DNA from: Diphasiastrum complanatum
Lineage: Eukaryota; Streptophyta; Lycopodiopsida; Lycopodiales; Lycopodiaceae
Assembly (NCBI GenBank): GCA_029204225.1
Contig: CM055101.1
Coordinates: 30,780,519-30,844,518, forward strand
Direction: 5' to 3'
DNA: 64,000 nucleotides
Shown here: one piece after another, positions 35,701-47,300 of the stretch
How the letters are laid out: each line of letters begins with the position of its first letter
Numbering within the stretch: the stretch's first letter is position 1
Position numbers and translations under genes: made by a program
The notes under the pieces: model-generated
What the model was told of the DNA's origin: nothing
Database searches by the model: none
Seen by the model: only the letters and a program-made list of their open reading frames with translations

Positions 35701-38700
35701 ATTCCACACATGTAAGGCCAAGATGCCACGTAGCAATCCACTCCTAATGTAGGTTAGGTCGAGTCAAGAGTGATGGTTGTGTCTATTTGGTAGAGATCCC
35801 TACATTATAGGACCTACCCCTTAATTTGTGATGAGAATTGACCAACCATCTACCTACCAAGCATGGCTCTAGGAAATAGACTAGGGTTTCATTTTAGGGT
35901 AAAAAGGCTGAGTTAACTTCCTTACTACATGCTGAAAATTCACCTAACTTTACAAAGGAACAAGAGTTGATTAGATACAAGAAGAAATCTAGACTTGCAC
36001 TTCATTGTGTGAAGATGAATGTAAGCAATGATCTTTGGAGATGAGTATCATCTTGTACTAGTGCTTAAGAGGCTTGGAATTCTTTACAATCAATCTATGA
36101 ATCAAGCAACACCTCTAGAGTCCTCATGCTTACAAACCAAATTTTGCAAAGTATGAGAAGAAGTGAGGAGAGTGCACAAGACTATGTGCTTAGAATCAAG
36201 TCTCTAAATAGGGAGTTGGCTTCCATTGGAGAGAAGATTTAAGATGGAGAGCTTGTACAAATTGCTCTTAATGGTCTAGGAGATGACTTTACAAATTTGG
36301 TCCAAAGTTTTGCAATCCAAAACACCTTGCCCACTATAGAAAAACTTCATAGTGTATTAGTGGCTGAAGAGTGTAGGATGTTACACACCAAAGCAAGATT
36401 GAACTCATTGTCTTTGCATGATGGTGATGAGAAAGCCAATTTCGCATTCAAGGGCAAAAGGAAGACCAATGGAAAGAAGAAGCATCCAAAGGAGACCAAA
36501 GAAGAGGATGATGCATCAAGCTCAAAGGTCAAGATCAAAGACAAGTCAAAGTTCAAATGCTTTTTAAGGCCTTAAGGCTAAAATCTTCTCTACCCAAACC
36601 ATTTTGGGGTGAGCCAATCACGTGCTAATTTCTTATGCAATAGATTGCTCAACCAAGCCATTGGAGGAATCACACCACATGAAGCTCTATTTGGAGAAAA
36701 GCCCAATCTCAAGGATCTCAAGATATTTGGATCCACCTCAAGATGCAAGAACTTCAAGAACTCCAAGAAGATCCACAAGAGAAAGGGCCAAGCCATTGAG
36801 GCTCACCTATGATGGCAAAGGTGATCAAAGGGAAGGCACATCATCTTTCACCTCTTACACTTTTCTTACTTCAATGTTAGATGAACCAACATGCTATGAA
36901 GATGCTTGTAAATCTAAGAGTTGGATGGATGCTATGCAAGTAGAGTATGATGCTCTCATTGAGAATCATACTTGGAATCTCGTAAATCTTCCTCAAGGAA
37001 GAAACCACTTGCTTGCAAAGTGGGTGGATAGATTGAAGTATAACCAAGATGGATCAATAAGTAAGCATAAAGCTAGGCTTGTAGCAAAAGGATTTTTACA
37101 AACCAAAGGTATTGACTATGATGAAACTTTTGCTCCTGTGGCTAAGCTTGTTACTATTAGATTGATCATAAGTCTTGCAACTACCTTCAATTGGGAGCTA
37201 TTCCAACTTGATTTCACAAATGCTTTCCTCAATGGATATTTGGAGGAAGAGATCTACATGAGGCAACCCGAGGGCTTCATCAAGGAAAAGCATGAAAGAA
37301 AGGTGTGTTTTTTGAAGAAGAGCCTTTATGGGCTCAAGAAAGCACCTAGAGCATGGTACTCTAGGCTAAACTCTTTTCTTATTTCCATCAACTTTGTGTT
37401 GAGTGCTTATGATCCATCATTGTACATAAGATTTCATGACGGCAAGATCATTATTCTTGTATTGTATGTAGATGATATTATTTTGAGTGGTAATGAACTA
37501 GATGGAATAAGAGATGTAAAAGTTGCATTGGCAAAAGAGTTTAAAATGGTAGATCTCGACCTATTAAGCTTCATTCTAGGAATAGAAGTCATAAGAGGAT
37601 GTGATTTTAGTTTCATTTGTCAATCTAAGCATGCTACATCCATCCTAGATAGATTTGGAATGAAGAATTGTAAAGGCATTGAGACTCCAATGGAGCAACA
37701 TGTACAAGCATCTGAAGCATCCTTTGAGGACATCACTTTATATAGAAGGCTTATAGGCTCCTTAATATATTTGACTATAACTAGACCTGATCTTAGTTAT
37801 AGTGTTGCAAAGTTGAGCCAATTCATGCAAAGTCCTTTAGTTTCACATTAGAACATGGCCAAAAGAGTTCTTAGATATATCTTATCAACTAAGAATTTGG
37901 CATATTGTATAGAGGGACTAATCTTGGCTTACGAGCCTATAGTGACTCGGATTTTGTGGGATTATAACTCAATTATAAGGTATTCCTTTTATGTTGAGGT
38001 ATATACTACATAAAACCTTACTTGCAAGCACACAAAAACATAGTTCCTCTTTCTAATGGGCAGCAAAAAATTGATCCTATTTTAGAGTTTCACTTAAGAA
38101 AATCGATTCAATTATTCATTCCATGAGTGAAGTAGCAAACTCTTTGCTGAAAATGCATTGTGCATAAAACAATTCTTGCTATAGTGCCACAATGAACATT
38201 TGGAGAAGACAACTAGGGGGACCAAGTAGCTCTCAAATAATGTTTGCCTCTAGAAACAACACTTTATACTTGAGAATCATTCCCTTCTTATTGATTACAA
38301 TCTAACTTGTCCATTACTCAAACTAGCAAAATATTCATTACTTTGACTAGATTTTTGGAGAAAGAACTTATTGTCAGTATCCTTCATTATACAAATTCAT
38401 ATGCTTTTCATTTGCTTCCTTGACCTGATTTAGGAACTAACTTAATGAGGACAAGAGGCATCACTTTGACTTCCCCCCCCCTTCTCCTTTTTTTATTCTA
38501 ACTTAAAAAAATTTACCCCCATTCACCCCTTTTTCCAATTATCTTAAGATGATTTTGTTTTTCGAAATATAACATCATTGATTGTAAGATAATTTGCACC
38601 ATCCCCTCTCTTTAATTTTAAGTTTTTTTAACACTCCTCTCGCACTCTTTTTTTGGTATTTATGATTTAAAATTTTTAGTTTTATTATACTTGGCTGCCT

Positions 38701-41700
38701 GAGTTTACAACTCGGGCAACTTACGTGGCAATCCTTATAGGGTCTTTTTTAGAGCTGGAACTCCTCTAATGCTTTGAAAACTTTGATAGGTCATATGGAT
38801 AGTTTAAAGGACTTGCAGCTTACCCACAACAGAGCCAAAAAGTATAAAGCCGAATATGTACACTAGTGAGAGTGCTAGAAAGTATCCGTATGTGATAAGC
38901 CAGTAAGGTCTATCTCCAAGCCCATGCATTTTCATCATAAGACGTAGCTTTTGTTGCCTTTCATAAACAAGGGAAGTCAAAATGACCTGCAAGGGAAGAC
39001 GGTTCTATCTTTTAGATCTTGCACGCCCACTGGAAAAGGACTAAAATACATGAACTTCTATGAAACCACAGTAAAGTGCATACTGAGATTGAAGGGCAGA
39101 AGAAAAATATCCACAGCAGAATCAGGCTGTTTAACTGCATGGTGTACCTCATGACAAAATACTCAATGGATACGTGAGTAATGTTTCATAATGCTGCAGA
39201 TTCATGTTCCAAATTCAGTAGAAGCGGAAAGAGGACAACTTGCAATGCGTAGCAGCTCAATTGGAGAAGAACCTACCGGAAACAAAAGCTGGATAACCCA
39301 CATGAAGAATAGAGGACCAAGCAGAGATGAGAAGTCAAGACGAAGCTTCGTCTCTGGCTTTGGCATTTCTTTGATGAACCACAGAGGAAGCTCTGCTGTA
39401 GGTCCCTTGATCAACCGTAGAAATGCTTGCACAGCCTGCAGTTTGAAACTCATGGCATATTAGTTCCCTTGGCCTACTAGCCTCCCTCCCCTTCCCTATT
39501 ACCTCAAATCAATGATGACATATAAACTCTGAAATTTTCAAGGAAAAAATCACCAGCTGACACAAATGACACATGATACTTGAAGCTATGACATGCCACC
39601 TAGTTTGGAATAATATCCAAACGATTTGTTGATTTTAGAAGAAAAGTTACCTAAACATACCAGGTTCATCATACGTGGTACTCGTACCACACTAGGTGGC
39701 ACTCCATTGGTTGTCTTATTCTCGAGGGTTGAGTTAAACCAGATATTCAGATTCAATTTGTCAACGGTGCTATCCAAAAAGTCATATGCTGTTACAAGAT
39801 AAACCAGTAAATTTTCGATTCGCGAATTAGGTATTTCTTTGACTGACTTGCTGTAGCCACAATAAAAGTGTGCTTACCAGCAGGAATCTCAAACAGATCT
39901 CTTTCTGGATTTCCTTTGCGATATCCTTGAAAAAGCTCCTTGTCAATTTCACTAGAGTTGTCTCGCCATAATGTAAGAGTTTCTAGGCAAGTGAATGCTG
40001 CATAAAACCAAGCCACCAGATCTATCAAGCATTTCCTCTTATGGAACTGATTGCCCTTCTATCTGCTTATGGACCATTGCCATATTTTACAAGAAGGGAT
40101 AATAAACAGCAGACTTGATAATCAAATTGATTGCAACCTGACTCATGAGAAGCATTTGATTCTAGATTAATGATTAGGTACTTACGTAGAGAAAAAGAGG
40201 GCTGACTATCCAATGAAGGAGCACCAATATTTAAAACATGATCCTTGCATACGTTTTGCAGCACATAGAGTGGTTCATTTGAAACAAATGCAGGCTCGAT
40301 GTAGTAAGATGACCAGCTTAAAACCTGTGTACCCTGGAATCACACGACCCAATATTATTTGCCAGAGAAGTTTAATATGATTCTTCCACAGCAATAACCT
40401 CATGTAAGTTCCAGAAATATTTACTCCATAATCAAGAAAAATCCAGAGGCAGAACATTCTTCAGTACTTTGTAAAATCTCCATTTCATGTCAGGTTGACA
40501 ATTGTTTGGAAAACTAGCTATTTTGAAGCTTTGACCTAACAAATTGCAAGATAGACAAGTGCGATCGTTAGACAACTTCAAATCGATAGTCATAAGCTTT
40601 ATGTCTGTCTGCATAAAAAGCTTACTGGAACCAAATCTGATAGCGATGGAAGAGAACCAGACAGATTCGCTGGAACGCGGTTGACCAATAAATTTCCCGC
40701 CAAGACTGTATAACACCCATTTATGAACACAGGCAACAGTTAAATTTGCTGCTAAGTTACAAAATCTTTTGCACTTTTTCTCTGGATACAGGTACCAAAT
40801 CCTTCCTAAAATCATAGAAGAACACTCCACTTGAAACAGCTAAGACAGGTTATGTAGTCGTACTTCTCATAGAATATGATGCTTCCTTCTGGCACTCCGG
40901 TACATTCAAATGAAAAAAGGGCTTACCTTCAGCCAGGGTCTGATTTTGCCCTGTATATAGAAATGTTGCAGGACAAGATTTTGTGTCGCGGCATGACGCA
41001 TCTGGTAGGCCTGGAAACTGTGCGTTGTGGTTGTCAACAGCTCGGTACTGTGGCCTTGGTACTTGCAGCAGTGCAGGCCATTCCGTCGGGGAGAGTATCG
41101 CGCAGCTACTTACTTGGTCCTGATCCGAATATTGAATACCGCATCGCTTCTCACAGCCGGCGCTGCCGTTGACAGGTACACATGCGCATCCACAACTGAA
41201 CTTTGAGCCCCCGATCAGCGAATTAATAAGCAGTTGAATAACGACGAGAACGATACAAAGTTGCAGTGGGAAAACGACTAGGCAAGCATTGGTTCTCCAG
41301 TTGCGCTTCTGCAGTCAGCAACACTCATATTAGATAAAAGTCAATAATATGGTTTTCAGCAGATCTGCATAAATTTTACACACATCTGAAGACACGAATT
41401 TCCTTTCTATTAAACATCAGTCTGCATTTTCTGTAGAATTTAGAAATGACAACATGTACTTTAGTCTTTATAGCACTATAAAGGTGACAGTTATGGAGAT
41501 TGCTTTTAGATTGTTTCGAAAGAATTGTCAGAACACTGTCGTTCTTGCTTATATGTCTCATTGTGGAGTCGAAATCTAGATCTGCGGAAAAGGAAGGGAG
41601 GTCTTCACCACCATGCCACTTATTGGAGAGCGTAAACCACTGTTTTGTTCAATTCAAAATAGACAAATTTCTTTAATGAAACTATGTTCAATTTATAATG

Positions 41701-41930
41701 CGTCTTAAACCTCACATCTTAACCGCATAAAATTGCAGCAAGTGATTCAAAACTGTTGAACAAAAAGGCGAAATCACGACCTCTAGAGGTGAATTTGTGT
41801 CAAAATAGACCTGGAAAGTGAGATTTTTTCTCAACAGAGCATTCGTCTGTGTTGCAAACGACGTAGAAGTAAAATTCGGCTGGACATCTGTCTCCCGGAC
41901 AGAAGCTGTTCTCGGTGTCATCTCCATCAT
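26704..41930 (-). CDS. ABCA: Half-size ABC transporter, subfamily A (plant ABCA2-12 type), 18 exons
   Basis: This is an ATP-driven membrane transporter, probably of lipids or fatty acids, with one membrane half and one nucleotide-binding domain. My exons, 5' to 3': 41930-41811, 41308-40927, 40705-40626, 40324-40186, 39997-39878, 39788-39661, 39435-39277, 38986-38824, 34234-34109, 33533-33450, 33317-32962, 29457-29257, 29102-28993, 28886-28802, 28135-28007, 27807-27702, 27269-27181, 27000-26704. Every junction is GT-AG and phases agree, giving 957 codons without a stop. Visible parts: RKNLTFQ leader, TM1 near 48-68, Cys-rich lumenal loop, TM helices at about 350-590, Walker [10 protein letters not shown] (674-682), Q-loop (721), signature YSGGM (775-779), Walker B VVYMDEP with Glu 800, H-loop His 831, and the C-terminal ARYGGSF region. 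The ATG is preceded by an in-frame stop. Exon 4 could instead start at 40333. Introns 8 and 11 hold retrotransposon fragments. The family is certain; the substrate is not. Confidence 0.93.
28255..28429. mobile_element. MITE-like hairpin element in ABCA intron 14
   Basis: The block is bounded by a perfect 9-bp direct repeat ACTTATCAA (28255-28263 and 28421-28429). Between the copies are inverted arms built on AGTTCC and CAGGTGCCGTGG, with further GGTGCCGTGG/CCACGGCACC units, around an AT-rich loop. An internal element of about 157 bases with a 9-bp target duplication suggests a Mutator-like MITE. It lies in the 665-base intron between exons 14 and 15 and leaves both splice sites untouched. Confidence 0.75.
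29690..30440 (+). pseudogene. Ty3/Gypsy RNase H end plus integrase N-terminal fragment
   Basis: The piece begins with the degraded end of RNase H ([17 protein letters not shown]), a standard Gypsy motif. It continues into the HHCC zinc-binding domain of integrase ([19 protein letters not shown], then [20 protein letters not shown]). It enters the catalytic core ([13 protein letters not shown] with the first catalytic Asp, then [10 protein letters not shown]). It is broken at about 30440, before the second catalytic Asp. The open frame of ~210 codons suggests it is not very old. It runs opposite to the host gene. Confidence 0.88.
30450..31301 (-). pseudogene. Ty3/Gypsy gag fragment
   Basis: The minus strand encodes a coiled-coil start ([18 protein letters not shown]), a capsid stretch ([20 protein letters not shown], then [15 protein letters not shown]), and, after a break, a CCHC-like knuckle ([17 protein letters not shown]). 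The knuckle spacing is C-x2-C-x3-H-x4-C, one residue short of the usual form. A stop lies between the capsid and knuckle parts. It abuts the plus-strand integrase piece tail to tail at about 30445. Confidence 0.8.
35640..37970 (+). mobile_element. Truncated Ty1/Copia element, family A, in ABCA intron 8
   Basis: The element starts with a partial LTR (about 35640-35950, matching the reverse complement of 6480-6600). It runs through a decayed gag, skips most of gag-protease-integrase, contains nearly all of reverse transcriptase, and stops at the start of RNase H. No primer-binding site remains, and no 3' LTR is seen. It lies antisense to the host gene. Confidence 0.75.
35955..37860 (+). pseudogene. 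Copia gag and reverse transcriptase pseudogene
   Basis: Gag pieces ([38 protein letters not shown]) are interrupted by stops. At about 36575 the sequence jumps, through a deletion, to the integrase end ([20 protein letters not shown]). Reverse transcriptase follows in one open frame of ~400 codons (36622-37851), with [32 protein letters not shown], the catalytic YVDD (about 37468) and the C-terminal [18 protein letters not shown] stop at 37851 precedes remnants of RNase H. No protease or integrase core survives. Confidence 0.85.
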
Positions 41931-42400
41931 TCTCGAGTCTCAGGCAACTTACACCATTCAACTTACACCATTCAGGAAGAGGACGAGTCAACCTCACATA
42001 TTATACAAAACAACAGATTCGGCCTGACAAAGGAGAAAAAATTTGCAGACAATGGCTTTGCAGAGGAACAATTTACAAGAAACAGACAAACACACTACCT
42101 ACCTGCTTACTGATCTTCAGTCCGAGGGTGCGCTGCTTCATACTCTAGAGCACCAGCTGTGATAGAAATTTGTCAGAAATAACTAGATACAGAAGAGTTT
42201 CGGCTACCCGAAATGAAGTGAAATGAGCCAAGAATCGAAGAAAGAATACGAAAAGCAGAGAATAGCTGAATTGGAGCAAAATGGAGGAAACAGAAAACGA
42301 AATATCAGGTCGTTTGATCAAACCGTGGGAGCAGAAGACATAGCAGATCGATCCCAATAATGACGAACCAGAGTGATGGACGTTGTCCTTCTCTCCTGGT

Positions 42401-42412
42401 GATATATATAAC
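42401..42412 (-). promoter_or_regulatory. Candidate TATA box of the ABCA gene
   Basis: On the minus strand TTATATATATC lies about 475 bases upstream of the ABCA ATG, a position that allows a 5' leader or leader intron. It is a motif match only. Confidence 0.35.
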
Positions 42413-42719
42413 CTACATAGATAGAGCACAAATCCTTAAACGTATTCATTACTTTTAATATTCATATAAAGTTAAGTATTGTCCATAGCAAACCCCTCGT
42501 CTCTCGTGTTCCTTAACTTTGTATACCCAAAAAAATGAAGTTGAGTATTGGAAGTTGGAACCAATGAAAAATAAAACAAATATGCCAAGGAGGGCTGCCG
42601 CTCTGGGGCGTTCTACGAGAGTTAGGGTTAGGGCCCGCCTCCTGTTGCCTTCTTGCTCTGAGCAAGGTCACATGATAGAGGGTAGAGATATTATTCATGG
42701 AATATTCTCTTTTATCTCT

Positions 42720-42853
42720 GGAGGTAGGCCCTAAGCCCTAACCTCTCAAGGTTCAAAAAGCCAACTTCCGAAGGCAGGCTACTTCAGGAGGTAGGCCCTA
42801 AGACCTAACCTCTCAAGGTTAAAAAAGCCAACTTCCAAAGGCAGGCTACTTCC
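42720..42853 (+). repeat. Two-copy 67-bp tandem repeat
   Basis: Copies at 42720-42786 and 42787-42853 differ at only a few bases. Shared words are 'ggaggtaggccctaag', 'cctaacctctcaaggtt' and 'aggcaggctacttc'. No coding function is seen. Confidence 0.85.
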
Positions 42854-42899
42854 TGCTAATCCCTCCTCTTGGTTGCATGCCCTCTAAAAAATGACACCT

Positions 42900-42940
42900 A
42901 TGTTGGAGGTAGGTGCTATCTCCACACCTACCTCCAACAT
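42900..42940. repeat. Perfect 16-bp inverted repeat (hairpin)
   Basis: ATGTTGGAGGTAGGTG (42900-42915) and its exact reverse complement (42925-42940) are separated by 9 bases. Its stem shares the word GGAGGTAGG with the tandem repeat just upstream. Confidence 0.85.
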
Positions 42941-42949
42941 GTGGCTCAC

Positions 42950-44985
42950 CCCCACATTTATTGAGGTTGCCTCTGGACCCTTGCCTCTACCATGCAATTT
43001 TTTCTTTTCCCTAGCACACGCTAATTTGATATCTATGGTCAAAAACAAGGAAGCTCACAAGGATGTGCATGCAGGCATCCTCTCGATGGGCCTTAGAAGC
43101 ACCTTATTAATATGTGTCACATTTTGGGCCCAGCCTAGAGGCCTTGGGGCATGTGGTAGAGATGCCACGACATGTTGTGCAAACAAAAAATGTGCTCATA
43201 ATATTAATTTTGGGTCCTTGCACAATGAGATTTGATCAACACATGAATACAACCATTAGGACATCATAAGGGTATTGCTTTTGGGTTCATTAGGTGAAAA
43301 AATCTTTTGTGGGCACATGAGGTTAGTCTATTACTTTTGGTTTTGATTAAAAAAAAACTTTTGAGGGTTTTATTATGAGATAATGTATGAGGGCTAGGCG
43401 ACATGATGCTTGGGGCACCCCAATTCTTTTTTAAAAATTGTGGTTTTGGGCAGGCCGAACTCAAGTGCCCAACATGCCTCAAAGATACAAGGTATCTTGA
43501 TAGTAAAACTCTGAGTCAAGGAGAGTCACGTTCGTGTTCCTATCTAGATGAATTTAGTATAGGGGAAGGCCCCAAGAAAGCCTTCCTAGGATGAGTTCCC
43601 CTAGCATAAAGCATCCCTCAAAAAATATTAATAAAAAATGCATTTATTATTAATGAAGTTTAGGAATTTAGAAATTTTTATTTATAATTAATGCACTTTA
43701 CACATTTGTTGGGTGCACTTTTTGTTTATTTATAGTAAATTCACTTTACAAGTTTGTAAGATGCATTTACTCAACTTTATTTTTATATCTCATTTAAGCA
43801 TTCTAATTTTTTATAGATTCTAAGGAACTTTTTGACCCATGCTTTACGTGCATCACAATGAGCCTTGTGCTTGTGCACTTAGGGTAGTGGCAACACCACT
43901 TCTCACACATTTTCATCTAAATTTTGGTGCTACAAAGCAATTGTGACATCCACATTTCAAACTATATAGGCATTTCTATCTCCTCCATTCGCAAGTTGCA
44001 TTCTCCACATTAACTAATCGATCGCAATGGGGATGCACAAAAAACACGTATGACAGACCTACATTGCAATGAGATTTGCCACCTCATGTGTCACATGGTC
44101 ACAACTTGAAGTATTTAGATTAGATGAAGTCAAGAAAATGAGAGATGCACACACAATGAACAAGAGCACACACCCTTCTTTGTTTTCTCTATTACATAAT
44201 CGAAAGAGTACATTGCTAAAAGTAGAGAATCCTGGCCAAATTAACTATTTACCAAATATTTTTGATCGCAATATACTAAAGTCTAAGCTAAGTAGGAAAG
44301 TAATAAAAGGTAACATCGATCATTGCTTTCTAACAATCTCTTAACTATCAAATCACATTGTTTTATGCCTAATGAAGTAAGCTTTTTTTTTAAGCTACTT
44401 CTACCTAAAGAATTTGTATATAAATCAGCCACTTAATCTTCTAACATACAAAATACTAGATCAATGGCTTCTTCTCACAATTTCTCTCAAAGAAAGTGGG
44501 AAAATATATACATCATTTCATCCCAAATGAGAAAGGTGAGGAAATGTTGCTATAGAGGAAACATAGAATAAATGAGCAAGTGAAGATTACAATAATGCAT
44601 GCATAATTAAGCAACCCACATGAAACAAAAACTAGCTAAATAGGTGAGCATAAGTAGTTAGAGGTCATTGAAACCAAAGTAGGATCTCCAAGCAGTAAAA
44701 GTTAATAATATTAACAAGATATTTTGACAATGAGCATGTGTGAAATGAAGAACCAAAAGGTAAAAGAATGAAGCCAATATACTATGATAATACCAATAGT
44801 ATAATGTCCTAGGGACTGATATTCCTTATTCATAGCTTCCTTCTAATGATCTAAGTTGGGGACTAATCCATTGGCTTTTGGTAATTTGCATGCTCTTGCG
44901 TGAACTAACAAGTTGATTCATTAGTTGGAGTTCTTTCTTGTGGATATTGTTGGACTGACAGGTTCAACTTATTGTGGTTGCTCTT
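42950..44985. other. No recognisable genes
   Basis: About 2 kb of AT-rich sequence. Plus-strand ORFs at 42891-43235 and 44069-44344 have no motif I recognise and look like chance frames. Confidence 0.4.
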
Positions 44986-44989
44986 GCTG

Positions 44990-45473
44990 TCTTTGGTCTT
45001 CTTCCTTTGATTCCCTCTCATTTAGGTAAATTTTTGAAGCATTTGCATCAGTATGACTCAAAGGCTGTATTGGCATCTTTCTTTACCCTTAAGGTTCAGA
45101 ATTAGATCTTCAAGGAAGATTACATCTGCTAAGAAAAATCTCTTGTAATAGGGTTATAAACCAACAAAGGGAGTTTTGATGCCAGAGTTGTCTAGCTTAT
45201 TTCTTAGCCCATTTGGAATCTAATCATAAGTTTAACAACCAAAAACTCCATAATCTTGACAAATAGTTTCTTTCTAGTCCAAACCTCAGTGGGTGCCTGA
45301 TTGTTCAGACTTTTTGTAGTGCATCTATTTTGGATATAGGCAGTCGTGGCAAAGACTTTTGCCCAAAATAGTTTGGAGAGAGATGCATGTGCAAAATAAG
45401 AGAGACAACTAGCCACTTGGCAACTTTGAATGATGCACAAAAAACTAATATCTTTTGTTGTTGGTAGTAGCAT
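44990..45473 (-). pseudogene. Copia integrase C-terminal fragment
   Basis: The minus-strand peptide SLSKLFWAKVFATTAYIQNR followed by TKSLNNQAPTEVWT matches the region after the integrase catalytic core in Ty1/Copia polyproteins (usual form: FWAEA...YLINR...TPYEAW). Stops and frameshifts follow. No LTR or other domain is attached. Confidence 0.7.
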
Positions 45474-45479
45474 GTAAAT

Positions 45480-46860
45480 TTCTTAATATCTCTAGTACTT
45501 AAAAATATACTTTAAAAAAATTATTCTTGAGCTTTGCCAATATCTCTTTGTGAATATCTTGTATTGTTATTTATCAAATCAAAAATACTTGTAACATCGA
45601 ACAGACTTGATGCTTTTGGTTTTTAATCGTTTACTATTGGCTTAAGATATTAAAAAAACATACAAAGTTCAATATTTGTTTTTGGATTAGCTTGTCCAAG
45701 TAGTTTAGACATGAAACTATATGGGGCCCTAAAATTGACATGTTATATGTAGTTAGATACCAAGTCTACTAGTCTTTAGGTTCTTACCTCCAGAATCAAA
45801 AGAAAAACTTGAGCAACAAGCATGTCAATTGAGAATTGTTTTTAATATTCATATCATATTATATACATAAGCTTGATCATGCTCAATCTCACCATTGGTG
45901 GGACAATCATCATATATTCTTATGCTTAAGTCTTTGTGATTATCTATTTGTGTACTATTTCAAAATTGGGAGATGATATGGTGGAAGTTGAGGAACAAGA
46001 TTGAATAGAAAATCCCATAGTCAAGATTGTGAATGAGGTCATCACACCACTCATTCCAAGAAGTTTGCTTCATGTTATATTGCATCAAAGAGCACTTGTA
46101 TGCTAGGAGTAATATCGATGCACTCTTATGTTTACCATCTGAACACAAAATATCGTAGAGCCTTGTTAATTTAAACCTATGTAATTTAAGACTTAAAATC
46201 TTAAATACAAGAGTCATAACGATTTGACAACCAAATCCTTCTCAATGGATGTGTCGTTTGCAAACTTTCTCGTTGTCTATACATGTATCTTTCTAAACAA
46301 TCTATATATACTAAAAGAATTTGAGAGAGAATGGGAGTTGAGTTACAAAGGGATTCTACTAATGTTTCTTCTTGTCATACCTCTACTTTAGGGTTGAATG
46401 ATTTCGTTTGATGTTATAAGCTCTACAATAAGGAACAAGCTTTTTTTTATATTTTTGTCGAGCAATTCTAGCAGTTTTGTTTTATCATGTTAATTTATAC
46501 TTCAAATCTAATAAGAAGTCAACATTTTTTTTTCTTAAGAGCTATGATTCAAAATAAAAATCAATTACTCAAACTAGATATTGTAAGGTAAAGAAATCTC
46601 TGAATCGGAAGCAAATCTCAAATAGATTTTTCTTATAGTTAATTGATCTTTTCCACAATGATGCCAAAAATTTAGTATATGTCGTAGCATGCTAAACTCA
46701 AAAGTGATATAAAAATGTAGTATATAGATTTAGCATTACCCCATAAGAGAAATTGTAGATTAATTTCAAAATCTAAGGAGTTTTAAAAGATTAAATGGAT
46801 TTGATTGGTCATCAATAGATCTTGGAGTTTCAAATTGGTATAAGTAATGCCAATTGTGTT
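45480..46860. other. No recognisable genes
   Basis: About 1.4 kb without coding motifs. It separates the integrase scrap at 45 kb from the family B element. Confidence 0.4.
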
Positions 46861-47216
46861 GGGAAATAGGGGTGTGAGAAACGAAAATAGCTCGAAAAAC
46901 AACGAACACGAAAAGAAACTAACTCGAAACTCGAAACTCGAAAAAGAAACGAACTTGAATGGAAAGTGTTCGTGCACAATCACATTTGATCTGATTACGT
47001 AGCCAAACAAAACATCAGAAAGATAATTTGTCGCAAACGACTAGCCAAATTATTAGTCCCAAATAATTTGCAAAGAGCTAGACTGAGCTCGACTGATAAT
47101 TAGTCACGAAAGGCAAGACTAAATATTAGTCGAGAACAGCTAGACTAATAATAATTCGCAAAGAACAAACTACCAGATTAAGCAATAAGAGAGTCAAACA
47201 GAATGTAGAAAAGCAT

Positions 47217-47300
47217 AGCAATATTGACACAAATCTGAAGGCAAAACAGATAGAGTTGTAATCAGATTAAGTATAGCAAAATATATAGGTCAATAATGTT
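47217..47300 (+). repeat. Family B dispersed repeat
   Basis: The words 'caatattgacac', 'atcagattaagtata' and 'ggtcaataatg' match 7758-7835 on the same strand and 21850-21935 in inverse orientation. The stretch lies just beyond the RNase H stop, so it probably marks the start of the 3' LTR. Confidence 0.65.

Larger units (their letters stand above)
34235..38823 (-). other. ABCA intron 8, enlarged by a Copia fragment
   Basis: A 4.6-kb intron with donor GTTGTGG|GTAAGC and acceptor CTACAG|GGTTGAAG. It holds a truncated plus-strand Copia element at about 35.64-37.97 kb. The flanks (34.3-35.6 and 38.0-38.8 kb) contain no recognisable features. It lies between two membrane-helix exons. Confidence 0.85.

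Noticed and set aside
42145-42429. Minus-strand ORF upstream of the ABCA start
   Set aside because: It lies between the putative TATA box and exon 1 and fits a leader. No homology is visible.
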